Shown here: positions 48,174-57,060 of the stretch, piece by piece
Numbering within the stretch: the first letter of the stretch is position 1
How the letters are laid out: each line of letters begins with the position of its first letter
NCBI RefSeq assembly: GCF_028561755.1
Contig: NZ_JAQQTD010000001.1
Span: forward strand, 496,001 to 560,000
Origin: Altibacter sp. HG106
GTDB lineage: Bacteria > Bacteroidota > Bacteroidia > Flavobacteriales > Flavobacteriaceae
Length of the DNA stretch: 64,000 nt
Direction of reading: 5' to 3'
The notes under the pieces: generated by a model
Seen by the model: the letters and a program-made list of their open reading frames with translations, nothing else
The model's database searches: none
Told to the model about the DNA's origin: nothing
Position numbers and translations under genes: made by a program

Positions 48174-49787
48174 ATGCGAAAAAAGAATTACGCGGCTTTC
48201 ACTTCCGATCTTAGCGCCCAACGCCCTGATCACATTATCATCGGATCGGGGATTGGCGGACTTACCACAGCAGCGTGGTTGGCGAAAGGTGGGAAAAAAG
48301 TTATGGTCTTAGAACGACACTACGTACCGGGAGGCTTCACCCACGTTTTCAAACGAAAAAAAGGATTTCAATGGGATGTAGGAGTGCATTATGTGGGCAA
48401 TGTTGGAGAAGAAGATTCACTCAAGGGGCTATTTGATTTTATTACCGATGGCGCGCTGGAGTGGGAATCGATGGGAGAAGTTTATGATGTTGCCATTATC
48501 GCGGGTAAAAGGTATGAATTTCGGAAGGGCGAGGAGGCGTTTCGTACGCAAATGAAGCATTACTTTCCGAAGGAATCTGAAGCCATAGATGCCTACATAG
48601 AACTTATCAACGCTTCCAACAAACGCGGAGCCCCCTTCTTTTTGGAAAAAACCTTCAAGCCAATACTACAATACACCTTGGGCTATTTTTTTCGGAAACG
48701 ATTTCAAAAATATTCCCAAGAGACCACCTATGAAGTGCTCCGTTCTATTACCGATAACCCAACACTCATAGCAGTACTTTGTGCACAATGTGGCAATTAT
48801 GGCCTTACCCCGAAGCGAAGCAGCTTTGCGGCGCATGCCTTGGTGATTGGTCATTTTATGAATGGCGGATACTATCCTAAAGGCGGAGCCGAACAATTAT
48901 GGCAACGCACCATCGACACCATCAATAATCACGGGGGAAGCGTTTATATTAAAGCGAATGTGCAGGAGATAGTCGTGAAAAAAAATCGGGTGCAAGGGGT
49001 TCGCGTTGACAATTCCTTTATTCCTTGCAACAGTGTCATTAGCAATGTAGGGGTTTTGAATACGTTTCAGAAGCTACTACCCGAAGCGTATTCTCAAAAA
49101 TACAAGATACCTACCAATACGTTAGAACGCGCAACAGCTCATTTTTGTTTATACGTTGGTCTAGATGCTAGCAGCGAAGCGCTACAACTTCCCAAACATA
49201 ATATTTGGTGGTATGCCCACACCGATACCGATGCCATTATCAATGAGGCAACCCCTGAAAACGCTGCGAAACAGTTTGCTTACATCTCTTTTCCCTCTGC
49301 AAAAGATCCGCTTTGGGAGGACACCCACCCGAATACAGCTACCATTCAAGCTATATCTGTCGCGCATTATGATTGGTTTAAGGCGTATGAAGATCAGCCA
49401 TGGCGTAATCGGGAAGATGCTTACGAAAACATGAAAGAAGTATTTAAAGAGGGCATGCTGAATCGATTATTTGAATTGTTTCCGCAGATCAAGCCCCATG
49501 TGGTTGTCACGGAAGTTTCAACGCCTCTTTCCACCAAACATTTCACTAATTATCAAGAAGGAGAAATATACGGACTCGCTCACACCCCTGAGCGGTTTAC
49601 CCTACCTTTTTTGCGTTCAGAAACCAAAATAAAGGGACTTCGTCTTGCCGGTCAGGACGTTACGCTTGTAGGGGTGGCCGGCGCTATGATTTCAGGGCTG
49701 CTTTGTGCTACCACCATTTTGAAATTCAAATCCTGGAAATTGTTCAAGCAAATTAACGGCTTGGACTGGAAACCCGATTCAGCATAA
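48174..49787 (+). CDS. FAD-dependent oxidoreductase, carotenoid isomerase/retinol saturase-like
   Basis: A 537-residue flavoprotein of the phytoene desaturase-like superfamily. The N-terminal dinucleotide-binding motif 'HIIIGSGIGGLTTAAWLAKG' (residues 20-39) is followed by 'VLERHYVPGGFTHVF' and 'WDVGVHYVG', and the C-terminal FAD motif is 'LRLAGQDVTLVGVAGAMIS'. The 'GFTHVFKRKKG' region is typical of CrtISO and retinol saturase relatives rather than CrtI. It could saturate, desaturate or isomerise a polyene; flavobacteria commonly make carotenoids, but no other carotenoid gene is near. Confidence 0.85.
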   Translation: MRKKNYAAFTSDLSAQRPDHIIIGSGIGGLTTAAWLAKGGKKVMVLERHYVPGGFTHVFKRKKGFQWDVGVHYVGNVGEEDSLKGLFDFITDGALEWESMGEVYDVAIIAGKRYEFRKGEEAFRTQMKHYFPKESEAIDAYIELINASNKRGAPFFLEKTFKPILQYTLGYFFRKRFQKYSQETTYEVLRSITDNPTLIAVLCAQCGNYGLTPKRSSFAAHALVIGHFMNGGYYPKGGAEQLWQRTIDTINNHGGSVYIKANVQEIVVKKNRVQGVRVDNSFIPCNSVISNVGVLNTFQKLLPEAYSQKYKIPTNTLERATAHFCLYVGLDASSEALQLPKHNIWWYAHTDTDAIINEATPENAAKQFAYISFPSAKDPLWEDTHPNTATIQAISVAHYDWFKAYEDQPWRNREDAYENMKEVFKEGMLNRLFELFPQIKPHVVVTEVSTPLSTKHFTNYQEGEIYGLAHTPERFTLPFLRSETKIKGLRLAGQDVTLVGVAGAMISGLLCATTILKFKSWKLFKQINGLDWKPDSA

Positions 49788-49808
49788 AAAAGCCACCCGA
49801 GGGTGGCT
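49786..49808 (-). terminator. Terminator of the repeat-containing T9SS gene, probably bidirectional
   Basis: AGCCACCC (49791-49798) and GGGTGGCT (49801-49808) pair around GA. On the minus strand they are followed by six T residues, a strong terminator. On the plus strand only a weak T run (TTCTAT) follows, so stopping of the oxidoreductase transcript is less sure. Confidence 0.88.
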
Positions 49809-49833
49809 TCTATCCTCTATAGGTAAGGGGCTA

Positions 49834-52347
49834 CTACTCTACCACTAATTTGTGAGAAGTAATTAGTCCTTCTGTTTCAACGCGAACTATATACATTCCG
49901 CTTGTTAGACCGTACAAGCTAAACTCATTGATGCCTGACGTAAGCTCTCGTTCTTTTACCGTTTGTCCGGTAATGGAAACTATGGTCATCTTTTTCGGTC
50001 CTAGCACATCATTGGGCAATTCAACCGTTAAGTTAGATCGCGCAGGATTTGGATAAATAATGCTATTCTGAATGGTTACTACGTCGTTAACACCAAAGAC
50101 ACCATCTAATTCGAAAGCACCAATATCTCTGGTTCCTACGAGTGAAAAGTCACGTTGATCTTTGAATACATCGGCTGGATCACCTTCATCAATTCCCACA
50201 CTTCCGGTTTGTAAAGCATGCGTGAAAGTATCGCCACCGTTATCTTGAAGCGGACCTAAGAGCGGTGTGACTTCTTCTTGGTCTGTAGCTTCTTCGGGGA
50301 ATGCGTTAGTATCATCAGTTCCGATAATATTAAATCCGGTAGAACTAAAGTTTCCATCCACATCAAGGCCACTTGCCGCGGTATTTCCAGAAACGATTGT
50401 ATTTTTTAGGGCAGTGTTTGTAACACTAAAAATACCTCCTCCATTATCCGTTGCGGTGTTTAAGGCAATGGTAAGTGCATTGACAGCAAAAGTATCGTTA
50501 TTGAAGATTCCTCCTCCGTCTGTAGCTGCCGTATTTCCAGACAAGGTACTTCTTTCAAGGTCGAAGGTACCAAAGTCGTTATGAATAGCACCTCCGGCAC
50601 CTGCAGTAGCACTATTATTTGATAAGGTAGACGTAATTATGATATACGAACCTCCGTTGTTGTAAAGCGCTCCTCCTCCGGTTCCGGCAGCCGAATTATT
50701 TTCAAAAGTGGTTCTAGAAACAATAAGTTGTGTTCCTAGCTGATTCCATAGTGCTCCCCCCTCATTGGCGGCTAGATTCGCATTAATATCACTTCTGTCG
50801 ATAGTAATCACACTGCTTTCTCCGGTAACGTGAAATGCACCACCGTTACCTGGGTTTGCCGTTCCGGCGGTTCCATTTACATCATTTGCAGTTAATTCTG
50901 AAAGATCGATATCTAGCGTTCCGTCAATTAGTTCGATGGCACCTCCGGCACGATTTGCACTATTGGTATCAAAAACACTTTCATTGATCGTTACCGCGCC
51001 ATCTACACTTAAGAGCCCGCCTCCTGAACCAGAAGTTCCTGTAGCTAGATTGTTGGACAGGATGGTATTATTCTGAACAACGAGGGTTCCTCCATTATTG
51101 AAAATACCACCACCACCGTTATCGGCGTTGGCTCCTGTGGCACTATTACCGTCAATTAAGGTATTATCTACCGTCATAGTTCCCAAGCTGTTCCACAATC
51201 CACCTCCTTCGCTACCTGCTATATTATCGGTAACAGTAGCATTAAGGATATTGGCATTTCCATCTCCTGTGATATGAAGTCCGCCTCCATTACCAGGACT
51301 TGTAAAAGTTTCATTGTTAGAAAGCGTTGCTCCGTTTATAATGATAGTAGTCACCGCACCTGAAACGTCTTCAATTCCTCCACCGGCGCGATTTGAGGTA
51401 TTGCCAGTAATCGAAGCATCATTAATGGTGAGCATTCCGCCGGCATCATTTAAAATACCTCCTCCAGAGCCTGAGGCTCCATCAGCATTGTTATTAGAAA
51501 TAACTGCACCATTAACAATTTCAATTATTCCGCTTAAATTATAGACGCCACCACCACCTTGATCGGCATCATCACCGCTCGCAGTGTTTGCGTCAATTTC
51601 TGTAGCGTCAATGGTCATCATTCCCGACCCATTCCAGAGTCCGCCGCCTTCGGCAGCGGCGACGTTGTCATTTACGGTTCCTCCAATGATCATTGCGTCT
51701 CCTGCACCGGTAATATGGAGTCCGCCTCCGTTTCCAGGGCTTGCGGTTGCAGGTGCAACCCCTGCATTATTATTGTCTAGGTTTACATTGTCCAGCGTAA
51801 TTGCTACTCCGGCTCCAGAATTGTCTTCGATTCCTCCACCAGCTCGATTCGCCTGATTGCCGGATATTTCGGTGTCGGTAGCCGTCAGAGTGGCTCCAGC
51901 ATCCACAAAAATTCCGCCTCCGGAACCTGAAGCACCACTGGCTATATTATTGCTTATTCCGCAGTCGTCTATGGTGAGATCGGCACCGGCAACAAAAATT
52001 CCGCCGCCATCTTCAGCATCACCGTTAATGATATCCAAGTTAGTGAACGTTACAGGTCCGGCCGTAATATTAAACGCACGACCATTTCCATCGGCATCAA
52101 TAATAGTATTGATTACGGGTGAGCCAGTAATGGTCAATTCCTTATCAATGGTAAGTTCGTTATTCAGCGCAACCGTTAATACCGCAGCAGAGAATGTAAT
52201 TTCTCCTCCTGCGGGGGTGTCTGCTATTTCTACTCGAAGTGTTCCATCTGAGCCGTCATCGGCACCGCTTGTCACAACTTGAGCATTTGAAATCTGACTT
52301 GCAAAAAGGCCAAAGACCATAGCAAGTAGTAGTGTAATCTTTTTCAT
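49834..52347 (-). CDS. T9SS surface protein with three 150-residue beta-helix repeats
   Basis: An 837-residue secreted protein. A signal peptide (residues 1-22, 'MKKITLLLAMVFGLFASQ') leads into a right-handed beta-helix region rich in Gly and Asn, marked by 'GGGIFV', 'GGGLHITG' and 'EGGGLWN' turns. A 150-residue super-repeat occurs three times from about residues 133, 284 and 431, each carrying 'SGSGGG', 'NRAGG', 'PGNGG' and 'EGG' in the same order. A type A T9SS C-terminal domain closes it (about 764-837, 'YPNPARSNLTVELP' and 'GMYIVRVETEG'). The mid-late 'GPLQDNGGDTFTH' with 'SVGIDEGD' and 'RDIGAFE' resembles choice-of-anchor Q domains. Likely displayed on or released from the surface. It has a terminator but no close partner genes. 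Confidence 0.88.
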   Translation of the reverse strand: MKKITLLLAMVFGLFASQISNAQVVTSGADDGSDGTLRVEIADTPAGGEITFSAAVLTVALNNELTIDKELTITGSPVINTIIDADGNGRAFNITAGPVTFTNLDIINGDAEDGGGIFVAGADLTIDDCGISNNIASGASGSGGGIFVDAGATLTATDTEISGNQANRAGGGIEDNSGAGVAITLDNVNLDNNNAGVAPATASPGNGGGLHITGAGDAMIIGGTVNDNVAAAEGGGLWNGSGMMTIDATEIDANTASGDDADQGGGGVYNLSGIIEIVNGAVISNNNADGASGSGGGILNDAGGMLTINDASITGNTSNRAGGGIEDVSGAVTTIIINGATLSNNETFTSPGNGGGLHITGDGNANILNATVTDNIAGSEGGGLWNSLGTMTVDNTLIDGNSATGANADNGGGGIFNNGGTLVVQNNTILSNNLATGTSGSGGGLLSVDGAVTINESVFDTNSANRAGGAIELIDGTLDIDLSELTANDVNGTAGTANPGNGGAFHVTGESSVITIDRSDINANLAANEGGALWNQLGTQLIVSRTTFENNSAAGTGGGALYNNGGSYIIITSTLSNNSATAGAGGAIHNDFGTFDLERSTLSGNTAATDGGGIFNNDTFAVNALTIALNTATDNGGGIFSVTNTALKNTIVSGNTAASGLDVDGNFSSTGFNIIGTDDTNAFPEEATDQEEVTPLLGPLQDNGGDTFTHALQTGSVGIDEGDPADVFKDQRDFSLVGTRDIGAFELDGVFGVNDVVTIQNSIIYPNPARSNLTVELPNDVLGPKKMTIVSITGQTVKERELTSGINEFSLYGLTSGMYIVRVETEGLITSHKLVVE

Positions 52348-52369
52348 AGTTTATAATTTTTTGATAATT

Positions 52370-52381
52370 GTTTATATAAAC
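52370..52381. repeat. Perfect 12-base palindrome upstream of the T9SS repeat gene
   Basis: GTTTATATAAAC is a perfect palindrome about 22 bases before the ATG on the minus strand, in an AT-rich leader. It could be an operator or chance in an AT-rich region. No cognate regulator is adjacent. Confidence 0.35.
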
Positions 52382-52491
52382 TACGGGATAGGAATGACAA
52401 TGGTTTTCGATATAGCCTTGTTTAACAGCGAATTAACGAGAAATGTTAATCTAAGGATAAGAGACTTCCTAAAAGGCAGAAAAAACTTCTG

Positions 52492-53433
52492 CTAAACGGT
52501 AGGTAGATCATTTTTAGTCTCATTAAATTCTGCGATCATGTTTTGAACGATGCTTGCGGCCGGAAGAATATCGTGGATCAACCCCGCAATTTGCCCAATC
52601 TCTAATTCGCCTTCCTCTAAATCTCCCTCAAACATGCCACGTTTGGCGCGTGCTCGGCCGAGCAATTTCTGTAGCTCCTCTTTCGTGGGTTGTTTGGTGT
52701 AGAGGTCCATAACATCTTCAAAGAACTTATTCTTCAATAAACGGACTGGAGCCAGTTCTTTCAAGGTAAGCTGTGTATCACCTTCTTTTGCGGCGACCAC
52801 CTGATCTTTAAACGCGCGATGTGAAGAAGCTTCTTCCGAAGCTACAAACCGACTCCCCACCTGAACCGCATCGGCACCAAGCACCATAGCCGCGAACATC
52901 CCACGCCCCGTGGCGATTCCGCCAGCTGCTATTAGGGGAATACTTATTTTTTCTCTGACCATCGGAATAAGAGTAAAGGTGGTGGTTTCCTCTCTCCCAT
53001 TGTGGCCTCCTGCTTCAAAACCTTCGGCAACTACCGCATCTACTCCGGCCTCTTGCGCTTTGAGCGCGAATTTTACACTGCTCACAACGTGAACAACTGT
53101 GATGCCGTGTTGTTTGAGATTTTTGGTGTATGTCTTTGGATTTCCTGCGGAAGTAAATACAATCTTCACGTCTTCTTCCACGATGATCTCCATGATCTTC
53201 TCGATGTCGGGATACAACATGGGCACATTGACTCCAAAAGGCTTATCGGTAGCCTTCTGACACTTTTGAATATGTTCTCGCAACACCTCCGGGTACATGC
53301 TTCCGGCACCCAACAATCCTAGTCCCCCTGCATTGCTCACCGCACTGGCAAGGCGCCAACCACTATTCCAAATCATTCCCGCTTGAATCAACGGGTATTG
53401 TATCGAAAAAAGTTCCGTAATTCTGTTAGGCAT
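52492..53433 (-). CDS. Nitronate monooxygenase / FabK-like FMN protein
   Basis: A 313-residue TIM-barrel flavoprotein. Motifs are 'YPLIQAGMIWNSGWRLA', 'NAGGLGLLGAGSMYP', 'VDAVVAEGFEAGGHNGREE' and 'LIAAGGIATGRGMFAAMVLG' followed by 'VQVGSRFVASEEASSH'. The family includes nitronate monooxygenases and the enoyl-ACP reductase FabK; the 'EGFEAGGHNG' loop with a catalytic-type His fits nitronate monooxygenase and FabK alike. It shares 1 base with the S8 peptidase gene and is last in mnmA-peptidase-NMO. Confidence 0.88.
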   Translation of the reverse strand: MPNRITELFSIQYPLIQAGMIWNSGWRLASAVSNAGGLGLLGAGSMYPEVLREHIQKCQKATDKPFGVNVPMLYPDIEKIMEIIVEEDVKIVFTSAGNPKTYTKNLKQHGITVVHVVSSVKFALKAQEAGVDAVVAEGFEAGGHNGREETTTFTLIPMVREKISIPLIAAGGIATGRGMFAAMVLGADAVQVGSRFVASEEASSHRAFKDQVVAAKEGDTQLTLKELAPVRLLKNKFFEDVMDLYTKQPTKEELQKLLGRARAKRGMFEGDLEEGELEIGQIAGLIHDILPAASIVQNMIAEFNETKNDLPTV

Positions 53434-55052
53434 TATTGTTTGATAATTTTAAAGGTGTTGCTCTTTTGAGAAGCTTGAATGGTGAGTATGTACACGCCCG
53501 GAGAAAAATGTGCTACCGAAATAGCGGGGTCTGCGATTACTACCTTTTGTTGTAACAGTATTTGCCCGGTAAGACTCGTCATGGTGATGAGCGCAGTATC
53601 TTCCGCAGCAGGAAACGATATCATCAATTGGTTATGCACAGGATTTGGGTATAGCGCGAAATTGGCATCCAGTTGCTGGGCTTCAATCGATAAGTTTTGC
53701 AGCACCCCATACGCCTCTTCAAAATTAGGAATTCCATACCCCATCTCATCGGTTGGATTTTCGAACAGGCTAGCCGATTCACGAATGATCTGCATCAATT
53801 CTGCATTGGTCGTTTCGGGTCTAAATTGCCACAGACAGGTGATTGCACCGGCGCTGATCGGAGAACTGAAAGAGGTTCCATTGCTAAAACTTACATTTCC
53901 AGAAGAGGTAATGACCGCCGCATCGACGCCTTGCGCCATAATATCGGGTTTTACGCGTCCGTCAACGGTGGGACCTCTGGAGCTGAAACTTGCATAATTA
54001 CCGGATGCATCTACGGCTCCTACCGAAAGAACGCCTGGAGCATCGGCAGGTGTTGCGACCGTTCCAAAACCGTTGCCGTCATTTCCAGCAGAGGTGACCA
54101 ATAACATTCCTTTATCGAAGGCGTGGTTTGCGCCTCTCGCAGCAAAGGTGGTTTGCCCATCGAGATCTTCGTAGGAATGATCGTAATTAGCGTTGTCATA
54201 ATCCTGATATCCTAAAGAAGTATTCACCACGTCCACACCCAGACTATCTGCACGTTCAAGAGCTTCGACCCAATAGGCCTCTTCAACGGGAACTTCGGTA
54301 GGGGAGAATTCGGTTCTGAACAAGTAAAAGGAGGCTTCAGGCGCAGTTCCAACAAATTGTCCGTCCAACAACCCACCAATATCGCTGAAGGTTCTGGTCC
54401 CGTGAGACCCTGTTCCTGTTACATCCGTTTGCCTTCCGACGAAATCATAGGTACCCAACAACCGACCTTCAGAAACAACTTCAGAAAAAGCGGGAATTGA
54501 CGCAATGTTTGGAAATCCGCTATCCAAAACAGCCACAATCATTCCGTCGCCGGTTAGGTCTTGTTCATGCAGAAAATCCCCATTGAGCATGGTAATTTGA
54601 TTGGTCGCCGCTCCGTAATCATAAACGATTCGGGAAGGGTGTTCCTCTTCAAACTTTTCCGAAGGATTTCTTGGACCGGGCATAAAATTTAAGTCCTTAT
54701 CGGCATATTCTACCTCCGTCACAAAAGATAAATTCAAAAGGTCTTCAATATTCGCTTGGGTTCCCTGCACATAGACACAGTTCATCCATTTCGATTTCGC
54801 CAAAACGGCAATCCCGTTGGCTGCCTTCACTTGAGCGATATAGTCTTCATTCACCGGCACATCTCGTTCGTCAATAGGAACACCATGAAGGTCTTTTCGG
54901 TCTATGGCTTCCTGGGTTAGAATTGTCAGGGGATTTGCGATCGATGTAGCCACATCTTCTTTATCTCCAAAAAACACCCAGGCATCTTGAGTTTGACTTT
55001 GGGCAGGTAGGCAACAACACAGTATTAGTAGTAAAAAGGAAAGGAATTTCAT
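53433..55052 (-). CDS. S8 subtilisin-like serine peptidase with T9SS C-terminal domain
   Basis: A 539-residue secreted protease. After a signal peptide (residues 1-20) and an N-terminal prodomain, the S8 catalytic triad is intact: Asp177 ('VAVLDSGF'), His217 ('GTGSHGTRT') and Ser394 ('NGTSFSSPISAG'), with the oxyanion Asn324 in 'SAGNDGNGFG'. A type A sorting domain ends the protein ('FALYPNPVHNQLMISFP' and 'PGVYILTIQASQK', about 465-539), so it should be exported across the outer membrane. It probably digests proteins outside the cell. It lies 10 bases after mnmA and overlaps the next gene by one base, a surprising operon with tRNA modification. Confidence 0.93.
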   Translation of the reverse strand: MKFLSFLLLILCCCLPAQSQTQDAWVFFGDKEDVATSIANPLTILTQEAIDRKDLHGVPIDERDVPVNEDYIAQVKAANGIAVLAKSKWMNCVYVQGTQANIEDLLNLSFVTEVEYADKDLNFMPGPRNPSEKFEEEHPSRIVYDYGAATNQITMLNGDFLHEQDLTGDGMIVAVLDSGFPNIASIPAFSEVVSEGRLLGTYDFVGRQTDVTGTGSHGTRTFSDIGGLLDGQFVGTAPEASFYLFRTEFSPTEVPVEEAYWVEALERADSLGVDVVNTSLGYQDYDNANYDHSYEDLDGQTTFAARGANHAFDKGMLLVTSAGNDGNGFGTVATPADAPGVLSVGAVDASGNYASFSSRGPTVDGRVKPDIMAQGVDAAVITSSGNVSFSNGTSFSSPISAGAITCLWQFRPETTNAELMQIIRESASLFENPTDEMGYGIPNFEEAYGVLQNLSIEAQQLDANFALYPNPVHNQLMISFPAAEDTALITMTSLTGQILLQQKVVIADPAISVAHFSPGVYILTIQASQKSNTFKIIKQ

Positions 55053-55062
55053 AGCGTTTACG

Positions 55063-56250
55063 TTAAGAAATTACGCCACTTCCTAACAATTCATCGTCTT
55101 GATACCAGACTACAAATTGTCCTTCGGTGATGGCAGATTGATCTCTTTCAAAGATAACATAAAGTCCGGAATGCGTTTGATGCAGCGTAGCATTTTGTAA
55201 GGGTTGACGATATCGGATACGCGCTTTAAGGCTCATTTGCTCCCCCTCTCGAAGTTTGAGGTCTTCACGAACCCAATGCACTTCTTCATTGGTCACAAAC
55301 AAACCACGTCTATACAGTCCGGGATGATCTTTGCCCTGTCCCGTATAAATAATATTCGCTTCCACATCGGTATCGATAACGAACAAGGGTTCTTTGGTGC
55401 CCCCCACTGCGAGTCCCTTGCGTTGTCCTTTGGTAAAATAGTGAGCGCCCTGATGGGTTCCTACTACGGCCCCGTCTTCCGGTCGATACTGGTATTTTTC
55501 AGAAAATTTTTCGAGAGCCTCTTCGGAAGTTACCTGTTCGGGCAGTTGTTTTTCATACGCTTTATAGCCCGAAGGAACTTCCACAATAGCGCCCTCTTTC
55601 GGACGTAATTTTTGCTGAAGAAATTCTGGAAGTCGTACTTTTCCGATGAAACACAATCCTTGCGAATCCCGCTTCTCTGCTGTTACGAGTCCTTGCTCTG
55701 AAGCGATTGCACGCACCTCAGGTTTCAGTAATTCTCCTACCGGAAACAGTGTTTTCGATAACTGTTCCTGGGATAATTGACATAAAAAATAAGATTGATC
55801 CTTGTTCGGATCTTTTCCGGCAAGCAAACGGTAAATGGTTTCGTCGTCTTTAGTAAAAACTTCCTTCCGACAATAATGACCTGTAGCTACGAAATCGGCT
55901 CCGAGGTCCATGGCGATTTTCAGAAAAACATCGAATTTTATTTCGCGGTTGCAAAGCACATCTGGGTTGGGCGTACGCCCCATTTCATATTCGCGAAACA
56001 TGTAGTCTACAATACGCTCTTTGTATTGCTCGCTAAGATCTACTGTTTGAAAGGGAATACCCAGTTTTTCAGCTACGATCATAGCGTCATTGCTATCTTC
56101 CAGCCACGGACATTCGTCGGATATGGTAACAGAATCATCGTGCCAATTCTTCATAAAGAGGCCAATAACTTCGTATCCCTGCTTTTTGAGAAGATAGGCA
56201 GCCACACTAGAATCTACCCCGCCACTAAGTCCGACAATAACCCGTTTCAT
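55063..56250 (-). CDS. mnmA: tRNA-specific 2-thiouridylase
   Basis: A 395-residue PP-loop ATPase that thiolates U34 of Lys, Glu and Gln tRNAs. Start is ATG 56250, giving the expected N-terminal '[17 protein letters not shown]' P-loop; an in-frame TTG upstream (56271) overlaps the promoter and is not needed. The two catalytic Cys are in '[12 protein letters not shown]' (Cys100) and '[11 protein letters not shown]' (Cys200). The C-terminal beta-barrel completes the fold. It is the first gene of a unit with the subtilase and nitronate monooxygenase. Confidence 0.96.
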   Translation of the reverse strand: MKRVIVGLSGGVDSSVAAYLLKKQGYEVIGLFMKNWHDDSVTISDECPWLEDSNDAMIVAEKLGIPFQTVDLSEQYKERIVDYMFREYEMGRTPNPDVLCNREIKFDVFLKIAMDLGADFVATGHYCRKEVFTKDDETIYRLLAGKDPNKDQSYFLCQLSQEQLSKTLFPVGELLKPEVRAIASEQGLVTAEKRDSQGLCFIGKVRLPEFLQQKLRPKEGAIVEVPSGYKAYEKQLPEQVTSEEALEKFSEKYQYRPEDGAVVGTHQGAHYFTKGQRKGLAVGGTKEPLFVIDTDVEANIIYTGQGKDHPGLYRRGLFVTNEEVHWVREDLKLREGEQMSLKARIRYRQPLQNATLHQTHSGLYVIFERDQSAITEGQFVVWYQDDELLGSGVIS

Positions 56251-56268
56251 CGCATGATTTTTAAAGTG

Positions 56269-56276
56269 CAAAGGTA
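56269..56276 (-). promoter_or_regulatory. Predicted -7 element of mnmA
   Basis: TACCTTTG on the minus strand is an exact match, 18 bases before the mnmA ATG. It supports ATG 56250 over the upstream TTG. A TTTG further upstream is closer than the usual 17-20 bases. Confidence 0.45.
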
Positions 56277-56311
56277 CGATAATTCAAAACAAAGCATGAC
56301 GCCTTCTGGGG

Positions 56312-56998
56312 TTACCCCTTGGTAGGTTTCGGGTAGCGTTCTTCCAGTTCAATCTCCCCGTTTTTGTAGTATTTCCAGAGTCCGTGTTTCTTGCCCTCTT
56401 TGTAGTGTCCATCAATTACAACATTTCCATTGGCGTCGTAATAGGTGGCAGGACCGTGCAATTCATCCTGAAAATAGAGGAGCTTTTTGAGTAGAACTCC
56501 TTCCGGAGAATAATATAAATTCTCTCCTTCTCGACTTCCCATTTCGTAGGAAAGTTCTTCGGTCACCTGACCGTTGGGGTAATAGGTGATTTTTCTGCCA
56601 TGTAGCGTCCCTTCGCGGTAGTGTTCTTTGCTCATAATGGCCTCCGACGCCTTGTGATAGAAGACCCATTCACCGGTACGTAACTTTCCGCTCATTGTTC
56701 CTTCACTCACCTTTTTCCCATTTTCCGTAAAGTAGGTCACTTTAGCAAGGTTGTCTTTACCCGTGAATTCTTTCACCACCATGGGTTGCTCTTTACAGGT
56801 CTCGCAATAGAATTTGAACGTTCCTACCTCGCTACCGTGTTCAAAAGTACCTTCATACCGCAGTTGTTTGGAATTGTCGAAATACTTTTTCCAAACCCCG
56901 TGACGTCTTCCCTGATCGTCCACCTGATTGATGTCCTCTTGGGCGTGGCCGGGAACCATTCCTAAAACAACTAGTATGAGAATAAACGTTCGTAACAT
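56312..56998 (-). CDS. Secreted MORN/YwqK-like repeat protein
   Basis: A 228-residue protein. ATG 56998 gives a signal peptide ('MLRTFILILVVLGMVPGHAQ'). The rest is a series of MORN-type beta-hairpin repeats ('GVWKKYFDNSKQLRYEGTF', 'YYPNGQVTEELSYEMGSR', 'YYDANGNVVIDGHYKEGKKH', 'GLWKYYKNGEIELEERYP'), each about 22 residues. In databases this repeat form is often labelled YwqK-family antitoxin, but no toxin is adjacent and the signal peptide puts it outside the cytoplasm. MORN repeats bind lipids or proteins; function unknown. It lies between yidC and mnmA. Confidence 0.82.
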   Translation of the reverse strand: MLRTFILILVVLGMVPGHAQEDINQVDDQGRRHGVWKKYFDNSKQLRYEGTFEHGSEVGTFKFYCETCKEQPMVVKEFTGKDNLAKVTYFTENGKKVSEGTMSGKLRTGEWVFYHKASEAIMSKEHYREGTLHGRKITYYPNGQVTEELSYEMGSREGENLYYSPEGVLLKKLLYFQDELHGPATYYDANGNVVIDGHYKEGKKHGLWKYYKNGEIELEERYPKPTKG

Positions 56999-57060
56999 CG
57001 CAGTTGGGTTTTGTATCACACTAACGATAAAAGCGGTATTCTATTTTACAGAAAACCTAC

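Noticed and set aside
51584-51856. Plus-strand open frames opposite the T9SS repeat gene
   Set aside because: Pro- and Ser-rich products arise from the antisense of Gly/Asn-rich repeats; no start or promoter evidence.
56312-56998. Toxin-antitoxin system at the YwqK-like gene
   Set aside because: The protein is exported and both neighbours are housekeeping genes (yidC and mnmA).
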